DNA of 34,574 nt from Rhodospirillaceae bacterium (GCA_019694335.1 JAIBCD010000032.1:1-34574), one strand, 5' to 3'. Shown: positions 8,149 to 16,767, numbered from the stretch's first letter. Numbers and translations are program-made. Notes: generated by a model not told the origin, from the sequence alone.

Positions 8149-9197
8149 GCACCACTCTCACCATCGGCGGCCGTACCGTGGGCCCGGGACACCCTGCCTT
8201 CGTCATCGCCGAAGCCGGCGTCAACCACAATGGATCGGTGGACCTGGCGTTGAAGCTGGTGGATGCCGCGCGCGAGTCCAAAGTGGACTGCATCAAGTTC
8301 CAGACCTACAAGGCCGAGCGCGTGGCCACCGCCGACGCGCCCAAGGCGTCCTATCAGCTCGAGGTCACCGACCCCAAAGAATCGCAGATCGCCATGCTCA
8401 AGGCACTGGAGCTCGATCACGGCGCCTATCCAGGGCTGATGGCCGCCTGCGCCAAGGCGGGCCTCGTATTCATGTCCACGCCCTATAACGAAGAGGACAT
8501 CGATTTCCTCGTGAACCTGGGCGTGCCGGCCCTGAAGCTGGCGTCGATCCACGCCGCCGAACCCTCGCTCCTGCGCGCGGCGGCGGCACCGGGCGTGCCG
8601 GTGATCCTGTCCACCGGCATGTGCACCATGGCCGAGGTCAAGCGCGCGGTGGAGGTGTTTCACGGCGCGGGCAACCGGAAACTCATTCTGCTCCAGTGCA
8701 CCACCAACTATCCCTCGGCCGTCGCCGACGCCAACCTGCGCGCCATGGTCGCCATGGGCGAGCAGCTGGGCGTGATGATGGGCTATTCCGACCACACCCA
8801 GAGCGACACCGCCTGCATCGCCGCGATTGCCCTGGGCGCCCATGTCATCGAGAAGCACTTCACGCTCGACAAAACCATGCCGGGGCCCGACCAGCCGACA
8901 TCGCTGGAGCCGCCGGAGATGACCCGCCTCATGACCGCGATCCGCGAGGCGGAAGCGGCGCTCGGCACCGGCGTGAAGACCCCGCCCGCGAGCGAGGCTC
9001 GCAATATCCCCGGCATGCGCCGCGGCATCGTCGCGCGCCGCGCCATCAAGCAGGGCGCGCGTATCGCCGCCGAAGACCTGATCCTCAAGCGCCCATTGTC
9101 GGAAATCACACCGGCCCAGTGGGACGAAGTGGTGGGAAGCACCGCCGCGCGCGATATCGCGGAAGGTGCCGCGCTCAAGCTGGCGGATTTGACATGA
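8145..9197 (+). CDS. neuB: N-acetylneuraminate / N,N'-diacetyllegionaminate synthase (canonical NeuB)
   Basis: The product has 350 aa. The NeuB barrel carries all the usual signatures: FVIAEAGVNHNGS near the N-terminus, IKFQTY, KLASIHAAEPSLL, ILSTGMCTMAE, LLQCTTNYPS, MGYSDHT, HVIEKHFTLDKTMPGPDQ and SLEP. A SAF domain closes the protein (about 285-350; MRRGIVARRAIKQGARI). The enzyme condenses PEP with ManNAc or a diacetamido-sugar in the cytoplasm. The start ATG 8145 overlaps the preceding stop by 4 bp, and the end overlaps the next gene by 4 bp. The retained MPGPD and SLEP motifs make this copy very probably active, unlike the more divergent NeuB at 5574. Choosing between sialic and legionaminic acid needs biochemistry. 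Confidence 0.92.
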   Translation: MSTTLTIGGRTVGPGHPAFVIAEAGVNHNGSVDLALKLVDAARESKVDCIKFQTYKAERVATADAPKASYQLEVTDPKESQIAMLKALELDHGAYPGLMAACAKAGLVFMSTPYNEEDIDFLVNLGVPALKLASIHAAEPSLLRAAAAPGVPVILSTGMCTMAEVKRAVEVFHGAGNRKLILLQCTTNYPSAVADANLRAMVAMGEQLGVMMGYSDHTQSDTACIAAIALGAHVIEKHFTLDKTMPGPDQPTSLEPPEMTRLMTAIREAEAALGTGVKTPPASEARNIPGMRRGIVARRAIKQGARIAAEDLILKRPLSEITPAQWDEVVGSTAARDIAEGAALKLADLT

Positions 9198-10072
9198 CGG
9201 TCTATGTCTCCTCCGGCGCCTTCCAGTCGCGCTCCATCGCCGCCGTGGTCGATGATGCCGTGCGCCTGGGCATCACCCATGTAGAGCTCAGCTCCGGCCT
9301 CGCGCATGCTCCGGCGCTCGAGGCCGACATCCGGCGTGGCATGGACCTGGGCCTCACCTTCCTGGTGCATAACTATTTTCCCGCGCCCGCCGATCCCAAG
9401 GTGCTCAACCTGACCGCCAGCGACCCGGACGACCTCGCGTGGAGCATCGCCCACTGCAAACGTGCCATCGATCTGTCGCTCGTGGTCGGCGGCGGCTTCT
9501 ACAGCCTGCACAGCGGCTATGCGGCGGCACTAAAGGCTCATCAGCTGGGCAAGCCGGACGAGCAAGCCGAAGCTTTCAAACACGCCGCCATCGACCGGGA
9601 CGCCGCGTACACCCTGATGATCCGCTCGGTGCGCGAGGTGGCGGATTATGCCGGCGGCAAGGGCAAGTCGCTCCTGCTCGAGAATAACGTGATCTCGCCG
9701 GTCTATCTTGCCAAAGCGCCGGCCAATCCGTTGCTCATGACCGACGCGGCCGAGATCGTCCGCTTCATGAAGGACGTGGACCGGACCAATGTCGGATTCC
9801 TGATCGACACCGGCCACACCAAGGTGTCCGGCACCGCGCTCGGCTTCGACCCTCACGCTTTCCTGGATGCCGTGGCGCCCTATGTGCGCGCCCTGCACCT
9901 GAGCGACAACGACGGCCGCGAAGACCAGAACCTGCCGTTCGACGAGAACGCCTGGTTCTACCCGCGCCTGAAGGAATTCCGCGACGTGCCGTGGGTATTG
10001 GAAGCCTATAAACTCGACGATGACATCATGAAACGGCAGGTCGCGATGCTCGGCACCTGCAAAGCCGCTTAA
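9194..10072 (+). CDS. TIM-barrel sugar phosphate isomerase/epimerase-like protein
   Basis: The product has 292 aa of the xylose-isomerase-like TIM-barrel superfamily (AP_endonuc_2). Probable divalent-metal ligands are visible in the expected order: E163 in LLLENN, D205 and H208 in LIDTGHTKVSG, H235 in LHLSDNDG, and E270 in WVLEAYKL. It starts at ATG 9194, overlapping the neuB stop by 4 bp; the long upstream extension of this frame lies inside neuB and is not used. In a nonulosonate operon it could epimerise or isomerise the hexosamine or hexulose precursor and so replace a missing NeuC/LegG-type step. That role is inference; the fold assignment is firm. Confidence 0.8.
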   Translation: MTVYVSSGAFQSRSIAAVVDDAVRLGITHVELSSGLAHAPALEADIRRGMDLGLTFLVHNYFPAPADPKVLNLTASDPDDLAWSIAHCKRAIDLSLVVGGGFYSLHSGYAAALKAHQLGKPDEQAEAFKHAAIDRDAAYTLMIRSVREVADYAGGKGKSLLLENNVISPVYLAKAPANPLLMTDAAEIVRFMKDVDRTNVGFLIDTGHTKVSGTALGFDPHAFLDAVAPYVRALHLSDNDGREDQNLPFDENAWFYPRLKEFRDVPWVLEAYKLDDDIMKRQVAMLGTCKAA

Positions 10073-10081
10073 GGATCCGCC

Positions 10082-11035
10082 ATGACCGCCTCTCCCGCGC
10101 CGTTACCGGTATTGAACTGGCTCGAAGGCCGGCACGATGTCTATTCGCGCGCCGGCGCCGCCGACCTGCAGAGCGCGATCCACCGCAACCTGATGAACAC
10201 CTTCAGGGATGAAACCTCCGCCGCGGCCTATCTCGCCACCGACCGCTCGCACTGGCGCCAGCAGGCGATCATCAAGGCCCAGTTCGTGATGGGCCGCACC
10301 TACACCGGCACCATCCTGGAGATCGGCGCGGGCACCGGCTGGGCCTCGAGCCTCCTGTCCACCCTGCCGCAGGTCGAGAAGGTCTATTGCTCGGATTACG
10401 ATGCGGTCTCGGTGGAAACGCTGATGCCGCAAGTACAGAAGACGCTGAACGCCGACGCCGCCAAAATCCAGCGCGTGTTCGGCTCGTTCAACAATATCCC
10501 CATGGAAAACGAAGTCGACACGGTCATCTCGATCGGCGCGCTGCACCATTCGGAGAACCTGTTCGTGACCTTGTCGGAATGCTTCAAGGCGCTCAAGCCG
10601 GGCGGCTGGCTGGTGGCGAGCGAGCCCACCTATCCCGACTCCGAAAACAACCGCAAGATCGAGGCGCGCTATAAGAAGGAAGACGCAACGTCGATCAAGA
10701 AATACGGCAAGGTCACGCGCCACGAGGACAACTCGGACCACTATTACCGGCTGAGCGAATTCATCGCCGCGGCCTATAGCGCGAAGTTCGACACTTATCC
10801 GTTCGTGTTCGATCTCATGGGCAGCCGCCAGGCCGACGACCGCATACTCCAGGACCGGAAAGTCGGCACCGGATTCTTCCCGAACGTGCTCTATCCCTAT
10901 TTTGCCAAGAACCCTGCCAATCCCATGTTCGACATCCTGATGCTGGTGCTGCAGAAACCCGCCGACGGCGGCTGCGACCTCAAGCATGTGCTCTCGGGAT
11001 CGGGACAGGTCTGGGCGGCCACGGGCGGCGCATGA
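10082..11035 (+). CDS. Class I SAM-dependent methyltransferase
   Basis: The product has 317 aa. Motif I is TILEIGAGTGW (77-87), followed by VYCSDYD (motif II acidic residue), a motif IV-like DTVISIGALHHSE and post-motif KPGGWLVASEPTYP, so the core is a complete Methyltransf_11/25 domain. An N-terminal cap of about 70 residues (HRNLMNTFRDETSAAAYL) precedes it. It begins 9 bp after the TIM-barrel gene and ends in a 4-bp overlap with the GSCFA gene. The product probably O- or N-methylates a glycan residue or sugar intermediate; nothing in the sequence identifies the acceptor. Confidence 0.85.
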   Translation: MTASPAPLPVLNWLEGRHDVYSRAGAADLQSAIHRNLMNTFRDETSAAAYLATDRSHWRQQAIIKAQFVMGRTYTGTILEIGAGTGWASSLLSTLPQVEKVYCSDYDAVSVETLMPQVQKTLNADAAKIQRVFGSFNNIPMENEVDTVISIGALHHSENLFVTLSECFKALKPGGWLVASEPTYPDSENNRKIEARYKKEDATSIKKYGKVTRHEDNSDHYYRLSEFIAAAYSAKFDTYPFVFDLMGSRQADDRILQDRKVGTGFFPNVLYPYFAKNPANPMFDILMLVLQKPADGGCDLKHVLSGSGQVWAATGGA

Positions 11036-12105
11036 CCGCACCGGACACCGCACGCACCGTCGCCGGCCTGGACGCCCTCAAGACCGCGGCGGCCAACCCC
11101 AACAGCCGTTTCACCTACGCCGAGAACGACGCCGGCAGCGCGGGCTGGCGCATGGCCCAGGCGACACCGGTTTTCCTGCGCACCGAACCCAAGTTCAAAC
11201 TATCGCACGTGGATACCGTCTTCACGATGGGCTCGTGCTTCGCGCGCAATGTCGAGGAGAGCCTGATTCGCCTCGGCATCAACGTGCTACTCGCCGATTT
11301 CGACTTTCCGCTGGGCTACCTTCATCCCAACTACGGACGCATCGAGACCTGGGCCAATACCCCCCAGCACGGCAACATGATCCGCTCGGTGCTGAACAAA
11401 TACACGCCGCTGTCGATGCTCAACGAATTCCAGCGCCTGCTCGAGCCCGGCACCTTCGCGGGCGAGGACCAGGGCATGATCCAGGTGGACGCCTACCGCT
11501 GGTTCGATCCGCACATCAAGAACACGCGCATGATGGGCTGGGAAGAATGCCTGGGCGCGCGCGGGTTGGTGGACGCCGCCACCGCCAAGGTGCGCACCGC
11601 CACCACCATTTTCCTGACGTTGGGATTCACCGAAACCTGGATCGATTCCGTCACCGGGTACGTGCTCAACGTCGCGCCGCCACCCCTGCTGATCCGCAAG
11701 TATCCCGAACGATTCAGGTTTTACAACGCGACCCATGCCGACGTGCTGGCCTCGCTCAAGGAAATCCACCGCCTGATCACCACGCACATCGGCCCGGACA
11801 TGAAATTCGTGATAACCGTGTCGCCGGTGCCGCTCGGCACGACCTTCACGGAAATGGATGTCATTGCCGCCAATGCCTATTCCAAGGCGACCTTGCGCTC
11901 CGCGGTCGGGGAATTCTGCACCGGGCAGGCCAACGTGGACTACTTCCCGAGCTACGAGATGGTGACCTCCACCGACCCGCGGATCGCCTGGGAAAAAGAC
12001 CGAATCCACGTCACCGTGCCGGTCGTCGATCAGGTGATCGGACATTTTGCCGCCACCTATTTCGGCGAAAGCGTTGTTGCCAATGCGGCGGCTTCCGCGC
12101 CATAA
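11032..12105 (+). CDS. GSCFA domain protein (SGNH/GDSL-related)
   Basis: The product has 357 aa with the defining motif FTMGSCFARN (65-74; G67-S68-C69-F70-A71), then LGFTETW and a TVSPVPLGTTF segment. These are typical of the GSCFA family, which resembles SGNH hydrolases; the Ser of GSC may be the nucleophile. No signal peptide is visible. The start overlaps the methyltransferase stop by 4 bp. Such genes are often found among alphaproteobacterial polysaccharide clusters, where acyl-ester hydrolysis or transfer on the glycan is a reasonable but unproven guess. The following gene starts 36 bp downstream. Confidence 0.83.
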   Translation: MTAPDTARTVAGLDALKTAAANPNSRFTYAENDAGSAGWRMAQATPVFLRTEPKFKLSHVDTVFTMGSCFARNVEESLIRLGINVLLADFDFPLGYLHPNYGRIETWANTPQHGNMIRSVLNKYTPLSMLNEFQRLLEPGTFAGEDQGMIQVDAYRWFDPHIKNTRMMGWEECLGARGLVDAATAKVRTATTIFLTLGFTETWIDSVTGYVLNVAPPPLLIRKYPERFRFYNATHADVLASLKEIHRLITTHIGPDMKFVITVSPVPLGTTFTEMDVIAANAYSKATLRSAVGEFCTGQANVDYFPSYEMVTSTDPRIAWEKDRIHVTVPVVDQVIGHFAATYFGESVVANAAASAP

Positions 12106-12141
12106 CGGCGGCGCTTCGACCTCCTGCTTCCAAGGCTTTCC

Positions 12142-13188
12142 ATGCGTCTTCTCGTCACCGGCGGCTACGGCTTCATCGGCTCGGCCTACATTCGCCACGT
12201 CCTGAAGACACCGGGCGTCGAGGTGCTCAACATCGACAAGATGACCTATGCCGCCAATCCCAAGGCGGTCGAGGCCGCCGGTGCGGCGCCGGGTTATCGC
12301 TTCGTCCAGGCCGACATCACCGACCGCACCGCCATGCGCGCGCAGATCGCCGCTTTCAAGCCGGATGCGGTGGTGAACTTCGCCGCCGAAACCCATGTCG
12401 ACCGCTCGATCGATGGCCCTTCGCTGTTCGTGCATACCAACGTCATGGGCACGGCGATCCTGCTGGAAGAAGCGGCGGCTTACTGGAAAGCCCTGGACGA
12501 TGCCGGCAAGGCGCGTTTCCGCTTCCACCACATCTCCACCGACGAAGTGTTCGGCACCTTGGGCAGCGATGGGCTGTTCACGGAGACCACGCCCTATCAG
12601 CCCAACTCGCCCTATTCCGCGAGCAAGGCGGCGGCCGACCACCTGGTCCGCGCCTGGAACCACACCTATGGACTGCCGGTGCTGGTGACCAATTGCTCGA
12701 ACAACTATGGCCCCTGGCAATTCCCCGAGAAGCTGATCCCGGTGATGATCATCAAGGCGCTGCTGGGTGAAGCGCTGCCGGTCTACGGCAAGGGTGAGAA
12801 TGTGCGCGACTGGCTGCATGTGGACGACCACGCCGAGGCATTGTGGCTGGTTCTGCGCAAGGGAGTCGTCGGCGAGAGCTATAACGTCGGCGGAAATTCC
12901 GAGCGCAAGAATCTCGACGTTGTGCACACCATCTGCGACCTGGTCGATCAGGCCGCCGGCCCGAAGTCCCGCCGCAACCTGGTGACTTATGTCACCGACC
13001 GTCCCGGCCACGACTTCCGCTATGCCATCGACGCGTCGAAGATCGCCCGCGAGCTGGGCTGGAAACCCCGGCACACGTTCGAACAGGGCCTGGCGGCCAC
13101 GGTACGTTGGTATCTCGACAACCGCCCCTGGTGGCAGGAGATCCGCGATAAGGCCTACAGCCAGCAGCGGCTCGGACTCAGCAAGTAG
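12142..13188 (+). CDS. rfbB: dTDP-glucose 4,6-dehydratase (RmlB/RfbB type)
   Basis: The product has 348 aa, an extended short-chain dehydrogenase. It has the NAD-binding GGYGFIG (7-13), the catalytic HISTDEVFG (T133-D134-E135) and the YSASK dyad (Y158, K162). NCSNNYGPWQFPEKLIP and VRDWLHVDDHAEAL are hallmarks of RmlB, which makes dTDP-4-keto-6-deoxy-glucose. rmlA, rmlC and rmlD are not adjacent, so the enzyme may instead feed an amino-sugar made with the CBS-DegT aminotransferase at the head of the operon; the nucleotide specificity cannot be proved here. It is the last gene of the plus-strand run and is followed within 3 bp by a palindromic repeat. Confidence 0.88.
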   Translation: MRLLVTGGYGFIGSAYIRHVLKTPGVEVLNIDKMTYAANPKAVEAAGAAPGYRFVQADITDRTAMRAQIAAFKPDAVVNFAAETHVDRSIDGPSLFVHTNVMGTAILLEEAAAYWKALDDAGKARFRFHHISTDEVFGTLGSDGLFTETTPYQPNSPYSASKAAADHLVRAWNHTYGLPVLVTNCSNNYGPWQFPEKLIPVMIIKALLGEALPVYGKGENVRDWLHVDDHAEALWLVLRKGVVGESYNVGGNSERKNLDVVHTICDLVDQAAGPKSRRNLVTYVTDRPGHDFRYAIDASKIARELGWKPRHTFEQGLAATVRWYLDNRPWWQEIRDKAYSQQRLGLSK

Positions 13189-13190
13189 CG

Positions 13191-13217
13191 GCGGAAAAGT
13201 GGCCGCCGGTTTTCCGC
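13191..13217 (+). repeat. Dispersed palindromic repeat, copy A
   Basis: Arms GCGGAAAA (13191-13198) and TTTTCCGC (13210-13217) flank GTGGCCGCCGG. It belongs to the same family as the copies at 21463 and 27727. It lies directly after the rfbB stop and may shape that transcript's 3' end, though no T-run follows. Confidence 0.75.
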
Positions 13218-13243
13218 CCGGACACGCGCCAAAACAATAAAAA

Positions 13244-13274
13244 GCTCAAGTGCGACGATTCATCGCACTTGAGC
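13244..13274 (-). terminator. Rho-independent terminator for the dcd/murA/UPF0262/maf side
   Basis: A perfect 12-bp inverted repeat, GCTCAAGTGCGA / TCGCACTTGAGC, has a 7-nt loop. Read on the minus strand it is followed by TTTTTATTGTTTT, a classic U-tract. The maf stop codon (13246-13248) lies inside the stem, so the last codons of maf form part of the terminator. Confidence 0.88.
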
Positions 13275-13836
13275 GGGCCGCCGCGATCAGGCCGGCGGCG
13301 GTATAGACGCACAAGCCGACGATATTGGGGTACGAGCCGTTGATCGCGCTGACCAGCGCGGCAGCGCGGCCCTGGATGCCGTAGCCACCCGCCTTGCCGA
13401 TGCCCTCGCCGGACTGGACATAGGCCTCGATCTCCGCGGCCGAGAGCCGTTTGAAGGTCACGGCGGTCATCACCACCCGTTCCCGGACCGGACCATTCGG
13501 CGCACGCACGCAGATGCCGCCGTAAACCCGGTGGCGGCGGCCCGAGAGAAGTTCCAGGCAGGCGCGCACCTCGGCTTCGGTTTCGGCCTTGGGCAGGATG
13601 CGCCGCCCGCAAGCAACCACGGTGTCGGCGGCGAGAACAACCGCCGTTGGATGGCGCGCGGCGACCGCCGCCGCCTTGGCCGCGGCCAAGCGCGCGGCAT
13701 GAGGCCGCGGCAACTCATCGGCCAGCGGCGTCTCGTCGAGATCGGCGGCTTCCACGGAATCCGGCGCGAGCCCCACCTGCGTGAGCAGCTGCAGGCGGCG
13801 CGGCGAGGCGGAAGCCAGAATGAAGGGCGCGGTCAT
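13246..13836 (-). CDS. maf: Maf-type nucleoside triphosphate pyrophosphatase
   Basis: The product has 196 aa. It hydrolyses non-canonical or excess dTTP/UTP to the monophosphate. The N-terminal ILASASPRRLQLL (6-18) and the catalytic VVLAADTVVA with D71 are family signatures, as are GRRHRVYGG and GIGKAGGYGIQG. The frame can be extended to a GTG at 13854, which directly follows the UPF0262 stop, but ATG 13836 gives the standard Maf N-terminus (MTAPFILASASPRR). It is the last gene of the minus-strand block, and its stop codon lies within the terminator stem. Confidence 0.93.
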   Translation of the reverse strand: MTAPFILASASPRRLQLLTQVGLAPDSVEAADLDETPLADELPRPHAARLAAAKAAAVAARHPTAVVLAADTVVACGRRILPKAETEAEVRACLELLSGRRHRVYGGICVRAPNGPVRERVVMTAVTFKRLSAAEIEAYVQSGEGIGKAGGYGIQGRAAALVSAINGSYPNIVGLCVYTAAGLIAAARSSAMNRRT

Positions 13837-13854
13837 ATGCTGTTCTTGCCCCAC

Positions 13855-14355
13855 TCAACCGCGCATGTGCAAGACGCACAGCAGGGTGAACAGCCGCCGG
13901 GCGGTATTGTGATCCAGTTCGGCGTGGTCGGCCAATCGCTCCGTCAGCATCTGCGCGCCCTCGTTGTGAAGGGCGCGGCGGCCCATGTCGATGGCTTCGA
14001 TCTGCGTGGGCGACGAGGTCTTGATGGCGTCGTAGTAGCTTTCGCACACCATGAAGTAATCCTTCACCAGCATGCGGAACGGACGGACCGGCAGCGTGAT
14101 CTGCCTTTGCGGCACGGCCAGTTCGTCGGTGACGTCGAACACCAGGCGGTCCTCGGACAAGCCGAGCCGCAGGTGGTAAGGGCCGGGCGCCACGCCTTCG
14201 CCCTTGAGTATAAAGGTGTTTTCCTCGATCAGGTCGAACAACGCGACTTCACGTTCGTGCTCGACCTCGGGGCGGCGGCGCAGGAAAGAGCGCTCATCGA
14301 GGTCGACCCGCACGATGGAGCGCGGACGGACACGGGAGGGATCGTCCGCGCTCAC
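13855..14355 (-). CDS. UPF0262 family protein
   Basis: The product has 166 aa from a GTG at 14355, 7 bp after the murA stop. The sequence (VRVDLDERSFLRRRPEVEHE, then VALFDLIEENTF, RPFRMLVKDYFMVCESYY, IEAIDMGRRALHNEGA) matches the alphaproteobacterial UPF0262 family, whose function is unknown. An ATG at 14427 would add 24 residues overlapping the end of murA and is less likely. The position between murA and maf is a recurring alphaproteobacterial arrangement, as far as I recall. There are no membrane segments or signal peptide. Confidence 0.88.
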   Translation of the reverse strand: MSADDPSRVRPRSIVRVDLDERSFLRRRPEVEHEREVALFDLIEENTFILKGEGVAPGPYHLRLGLSEDRLVFDVTDELAVPQRQITLPVRPFRMLVKDYFMVCESYYDAIKTSSPTQIEAIDMGRRALHNEGAQMLTERLADHAELDHNTARRLFTLLCVLHMRG

Positions 14356-14362
14356 GTCAGGC

Positions 14363-15664
14363 TCAGCCCGGCGAGACGCGCTCGATGCGCGCACCGCAAG
14401 CGGCGAGTTTCTGCTCCAACCGCTCATAACCGCGGTCGAGGTGGTAGACGCGGTTGATCACGGTCTCACCCGAAGCCGCAAGGCCCGCCAGCACGAGCGA
14501 CGATGACGCGCGCAGGTCGGTCGCCATCACCGGCGCACCCGAGAGCTTCTTGCGGCCGCGTACGATCGCCGAGGCGCCGTGCACGTTCACGTCGGCGCCG
14601 AACCGCGCCAGTTCCGGCACGTGCATGAAGCGATTCTCGAAGATGGTCTCGGTGATCATCGACGCGCCGTCGGCGGTGGCCATCAGCGCCATCCACTGGG
14701 CTTGCATGTCGGTGGGAAAGCCAGGGAACGGATCGGTGGCCACATCGACGCCCCGAATGCCGTTGCGCGCGCTCACGACGATGCCGTCCTTGGTGTCCTC
14801 GACCTCCACGCCCGCTTGACGCAGGGACGTGAACACGGATTCGAGCAGGTCGTAGCGGGTGCCTTTGAGAGTCACGCGTCCGCGCGTGATCGCCCCGGCG
14901 ATGGCGTAGGTGCCGGTCTCGATGCGATCGGGGATCACCGCGACCCGCGCACCGTGCAGGGACGCAACACCCTTGATGCGCAAGGTGCCCGAACCGATGC
15001 CGGTGATATCCGCGCCCATGGCGTTCAGGCATTCGGCCAGATTGCCGATCTCGGGCTCGCGCGCGGCGTTCTCCAGCAGCGTTTCGCCTTTCGCCAAGGC
15101 CGCCGCCATCAACAGGTTCTCGGTGCCGCCGACGGTAACCTTGGGGAAGGTGACCTTGGCGCCTTTGAGGCCGCCCGTGGCGGATGCGTAGATATAGCCT
15201 TCGCGCACGTCGATCTTGGCGCCGAGTTGTTCCAGCGCTTTCAGGTGCAGGTCCACGGGCCGCGAGCCGATGGCGCAGCCACCGGGCAGCGACACCTTGG
15301 CTTCGCCCATGCGCGCCAGCAGCGGGCCCAACACCAGCACCGAGGCGCGCATGCGGCGTACTAAATCATAAGGAGCGGTCAAATCGGTGATGCGGTCGGC
15401 GGTCAAGGTCATGGTCTGGCCGGTGGCGCCGGCGTCGCCGCTTTCATGGCCCGCGCCGATGGCGGATTGGTCGACGCGCGTGCCGTGGTGACGCAGCAAC
15501 TTGCTCAGGGTGCCGATGTCGGCCAGGTCGGGCATGTTGACCAGGGTGAGCGGCTCGGCCGTGAGCAGGCTCGCGGTCATCAGGGGCAACGCGGCGTTCT
15601 TGGCGCCGCCGATGGTGATGTCGCCTTTGAGCGGTACGCCGCCTTCTATTTTTATGCTGTCCAT
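14363..15664 (-). CDS. murA: UDP-N-acetylglucosamine 1-carboxyvinyltransferase
   Basis: The product has 433 aa. It transfers enolpyruvate from PEP to UDP-GlcNAc, the first committed step of peptidoglycan synthesis in the cytoplasm. [11 protein letters not shown] (19-29, with K22-N23) and the catalytic cysteine C130 in [11 protein letters not shown] are present; the Cys means it should be fosfomycin-sensitive in type. About 15 residues around 66-82 (rich in Gly/Ala) are longer than in E. coli MurA, as is common in alphaproteobacteria. The ATG start at 15664 (MDSIKIEGG) is well supported. It is followed by the UPF0262 gene and maf on the same strand. Confidence 0.97.
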   Translation of the reverse strand: MDSIKIEGGVPLKGDITIGGAKNAALPLMTASLLTAEPLTLVNMPDLADIGTLSKLLRHHGTRVDQSAIGAGHESGDAGATGQTMTLTADRITDLTAPYDLVRRMRASVLVLGPLLARMGEAKVSLPGGCAIGSRPVDLHLKALEQLGAKIDVREGYIYASATGGLKGAKVTFPKVTVGGTENLLMAAALAKGETLLENAAREPEIGNLAECLNAMGADITGIGSGTLRIKGVASLHGARVAVIPDRIETGTYAIAGAITRGRVTLKGTRYDLLESVFTSLRQAGVEVEDTKDGIVVSARNGIRGVDVATDPFPGFPTDMQAQWMALMATADGASMITETIFENRFMHVPELARFGADVNVHGASAIVRGRKKLSGAPVMATDLRASSSLVLAGLAASGETVINRVYHLDRGYERLEQKLAACGARIERVSPG

Positions 15665-15727
15665 GCTTTTGCTTTTGTTCGTGAGAGGCCGGAGTATGAG
15701 CGGCTATTGCGCCCGAAAGGCGGCGGC

Positions 15728-16282
15728 TTAAAGGCGCGGCAGGGTCACGCCCTTCTGCCCCTGGTATTTGCCTTTGCGGTCGGCGTAGGACGTCTCACAC
15801 ACGCTATCGGCCTTGAGGAAGATGAACTGCGCGGCGCCCTCGTTGGCATAGATGCGCGCGGGCATCGGCGTGGTGTTGGAGAATTCGAGCGTCACATGGC
15901 CTTCCCACTCGGGTTCCAGCGGCGTGACGTTGACGATGATGCCGCAGCGGGCGTAGGTCGACTTGCCGAGGCAGATCACCAGGGTGTCGCGCGGGATGCG
16001 GAAGTACTCGACCGTGCGGGCGAGCGCGAAACTGTTGGGCGGGATGACGCAGACATCGGTCTTGCGGTCGACGAACCCCTGATCGGCGAAATTCTTGGGG
16101 TCGACCACAACGGAATCGAGATTGGTGAAGATCTTGAACTCGTCCGAGACCCGGGCGTCGTAACCGTAGGAGGACACGCCGTAGGAAATCACGCCATCGC
16201 GCGCGAGGCGGTCGGTGAAGGGCTCGATCATGCCCTTTTTCACCGCCATCTCGCGGATCCAGGTGTCGGGCATCACAGTCAT
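15728..16282 (-). CDS. dcd: dCTP deaminase
   Basis: The product has 184 aa. It converts dCTP to dUTP, feeding dTMP synthesis. The key segments are all present: [17 protein letters not shown] (29-45), the nucleotide-binding GKSTYARCG (106-114), the catalytic E133 in GHVTLEFSN, and the C-terminal [13 protein letters not shown]. The frame extends upstream to 16537, but that part is arginine-rich shadow sequence of a small gene in another frame. ATG 16282 ([13 protein letters not shown]) gives the usual length. It lies 63 bp upstream of murA on the same strand. Confidence 0.96.
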   Translation of the reverse strand: MTVMPDTWIREMAVKKGMIEPFTDRLARDGVISYGVSSYGYDARVSDEFKIFTNLDSVVVDPKNFADQGFVDRKTDVCVIPPNSFALARTVEYFRIPRDTLVICLGKSTYARCGIIVNVTPLEPEWEGHVTLEFSNTTPMPARIYANEGAAQFIFLKADSVCETSYADRKGKYQGQKGVTLPRL

Positions 16283-16349
16283 GGCGAGTCCTTGGGCAGT
16301 ATGAACGAACGCATTGGGGTTGTAACTTAAGGCCTGGCGCTGCCTCAAG

Positions 16350-16535
16350 CTAGCCAGGGGTGTCCTCGGGCTCGGCGTCGCGCGGCTTGTCTTCCTGGCC
16401 ACGGGCCTGGGCCTTGCGGCGCTGGAGATTCTCGCGCAACGCCGCCGCCAGGCGCTCCTTGGCGGCCGGCGACGCCGCCGCCGTCCGCCCTGCCGGGACA
16501 GATTTTGTCCGGGAAGAATCCCGCTTGTTGTCCAC
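16350..16535 (-). CDS. Small conserved basic protein ([12 protein letters not shown] type)
   Basis: The product has 61 aa from a GTG at 16535 ([11 protein letters not shown]). The core [19 protein letters not shown] resembles a short basic protein that recurs in alphaproteobacterial genomes and is annotated only as hypothetical. The protein is charged and alanine-rich, with one predicted helix and disordered ends; no function is known. It is on the same strand as dcd, 67 bp upstream of it. The frame assignment rests on this motif, since the other frames here give arginine-rich nonsense. Confidence 0.65.
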   Translation of the reverse strand: MDNKRDSSRTKSVPAGRTAAASPAAKERLAAALRENLQRRKAQARGQEDKPRDAEPEDTPG

Positions 16536-16569
16536 AACCCGCCTCCGGCCGACCCGATTTTCCCGTAAA

Positions 16570-16621
16570 AACCCCGTAAATATTGGGGTTTCGAGGGGCG
16601 CTAGCTTCGCTTGCGCGCCCC
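16570..16621. other. Two adjacent hairpins upstream of the tRNA
   Basis: AACCCC (16570-16575) / GGGGTT (16585-16590) encloses a 9-nt AT-rich loop and, on the minus strand, is followed by TTT, so it could be a weak terminator. The second hairpin is GGGGCGC (16595-16601) / GCGCCCC (16615-16621). Their role between a minus-strand small gene and the plus-strand tRNA is unclear. Confidence 0.4.
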
Positions 16622-16692
16622 TTGGCTGTTATGGCATGTTCCGCGCCTCTTTGCAGGCGGGGCTCTCGCTTTTGGGCCCCAATGTCCGCGCT

Positions 16693-16767
16693 GCTGCCGT
16701 AGCTCAGTGGTAGAGCACCCCCTTGGTAAGGGGGAGGTCGGTAGTTCAATCCTACTCGGCAGCACCA
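16693..16767 (+). tRNA. tRNA-Thr(GGT)
   Basis: This is a complete 75-nt cloverleaf with an encoded CCA. The acceptor stem GCTGCCG pairs with CGGCAGC, and the D-arm is GCTC..GAGC. The anticodon stem CCCCC/GGGGG holds the loop TTGGTAA (anticodon GGT, threonine). The T-arm is GGTAG-TTCAATC-CTACT, with a G-T pair at its end. The discriminator base is A, followed by CCA at 16765-16767. Confidence 0.97.

Noticed and set aside
11287-13074. 595-codon minus-strand frame opposite the GSCFA and rfbB genes
   Set aside because: It spans two real genes with clear motifs on the other strand; shadow of codon bias.
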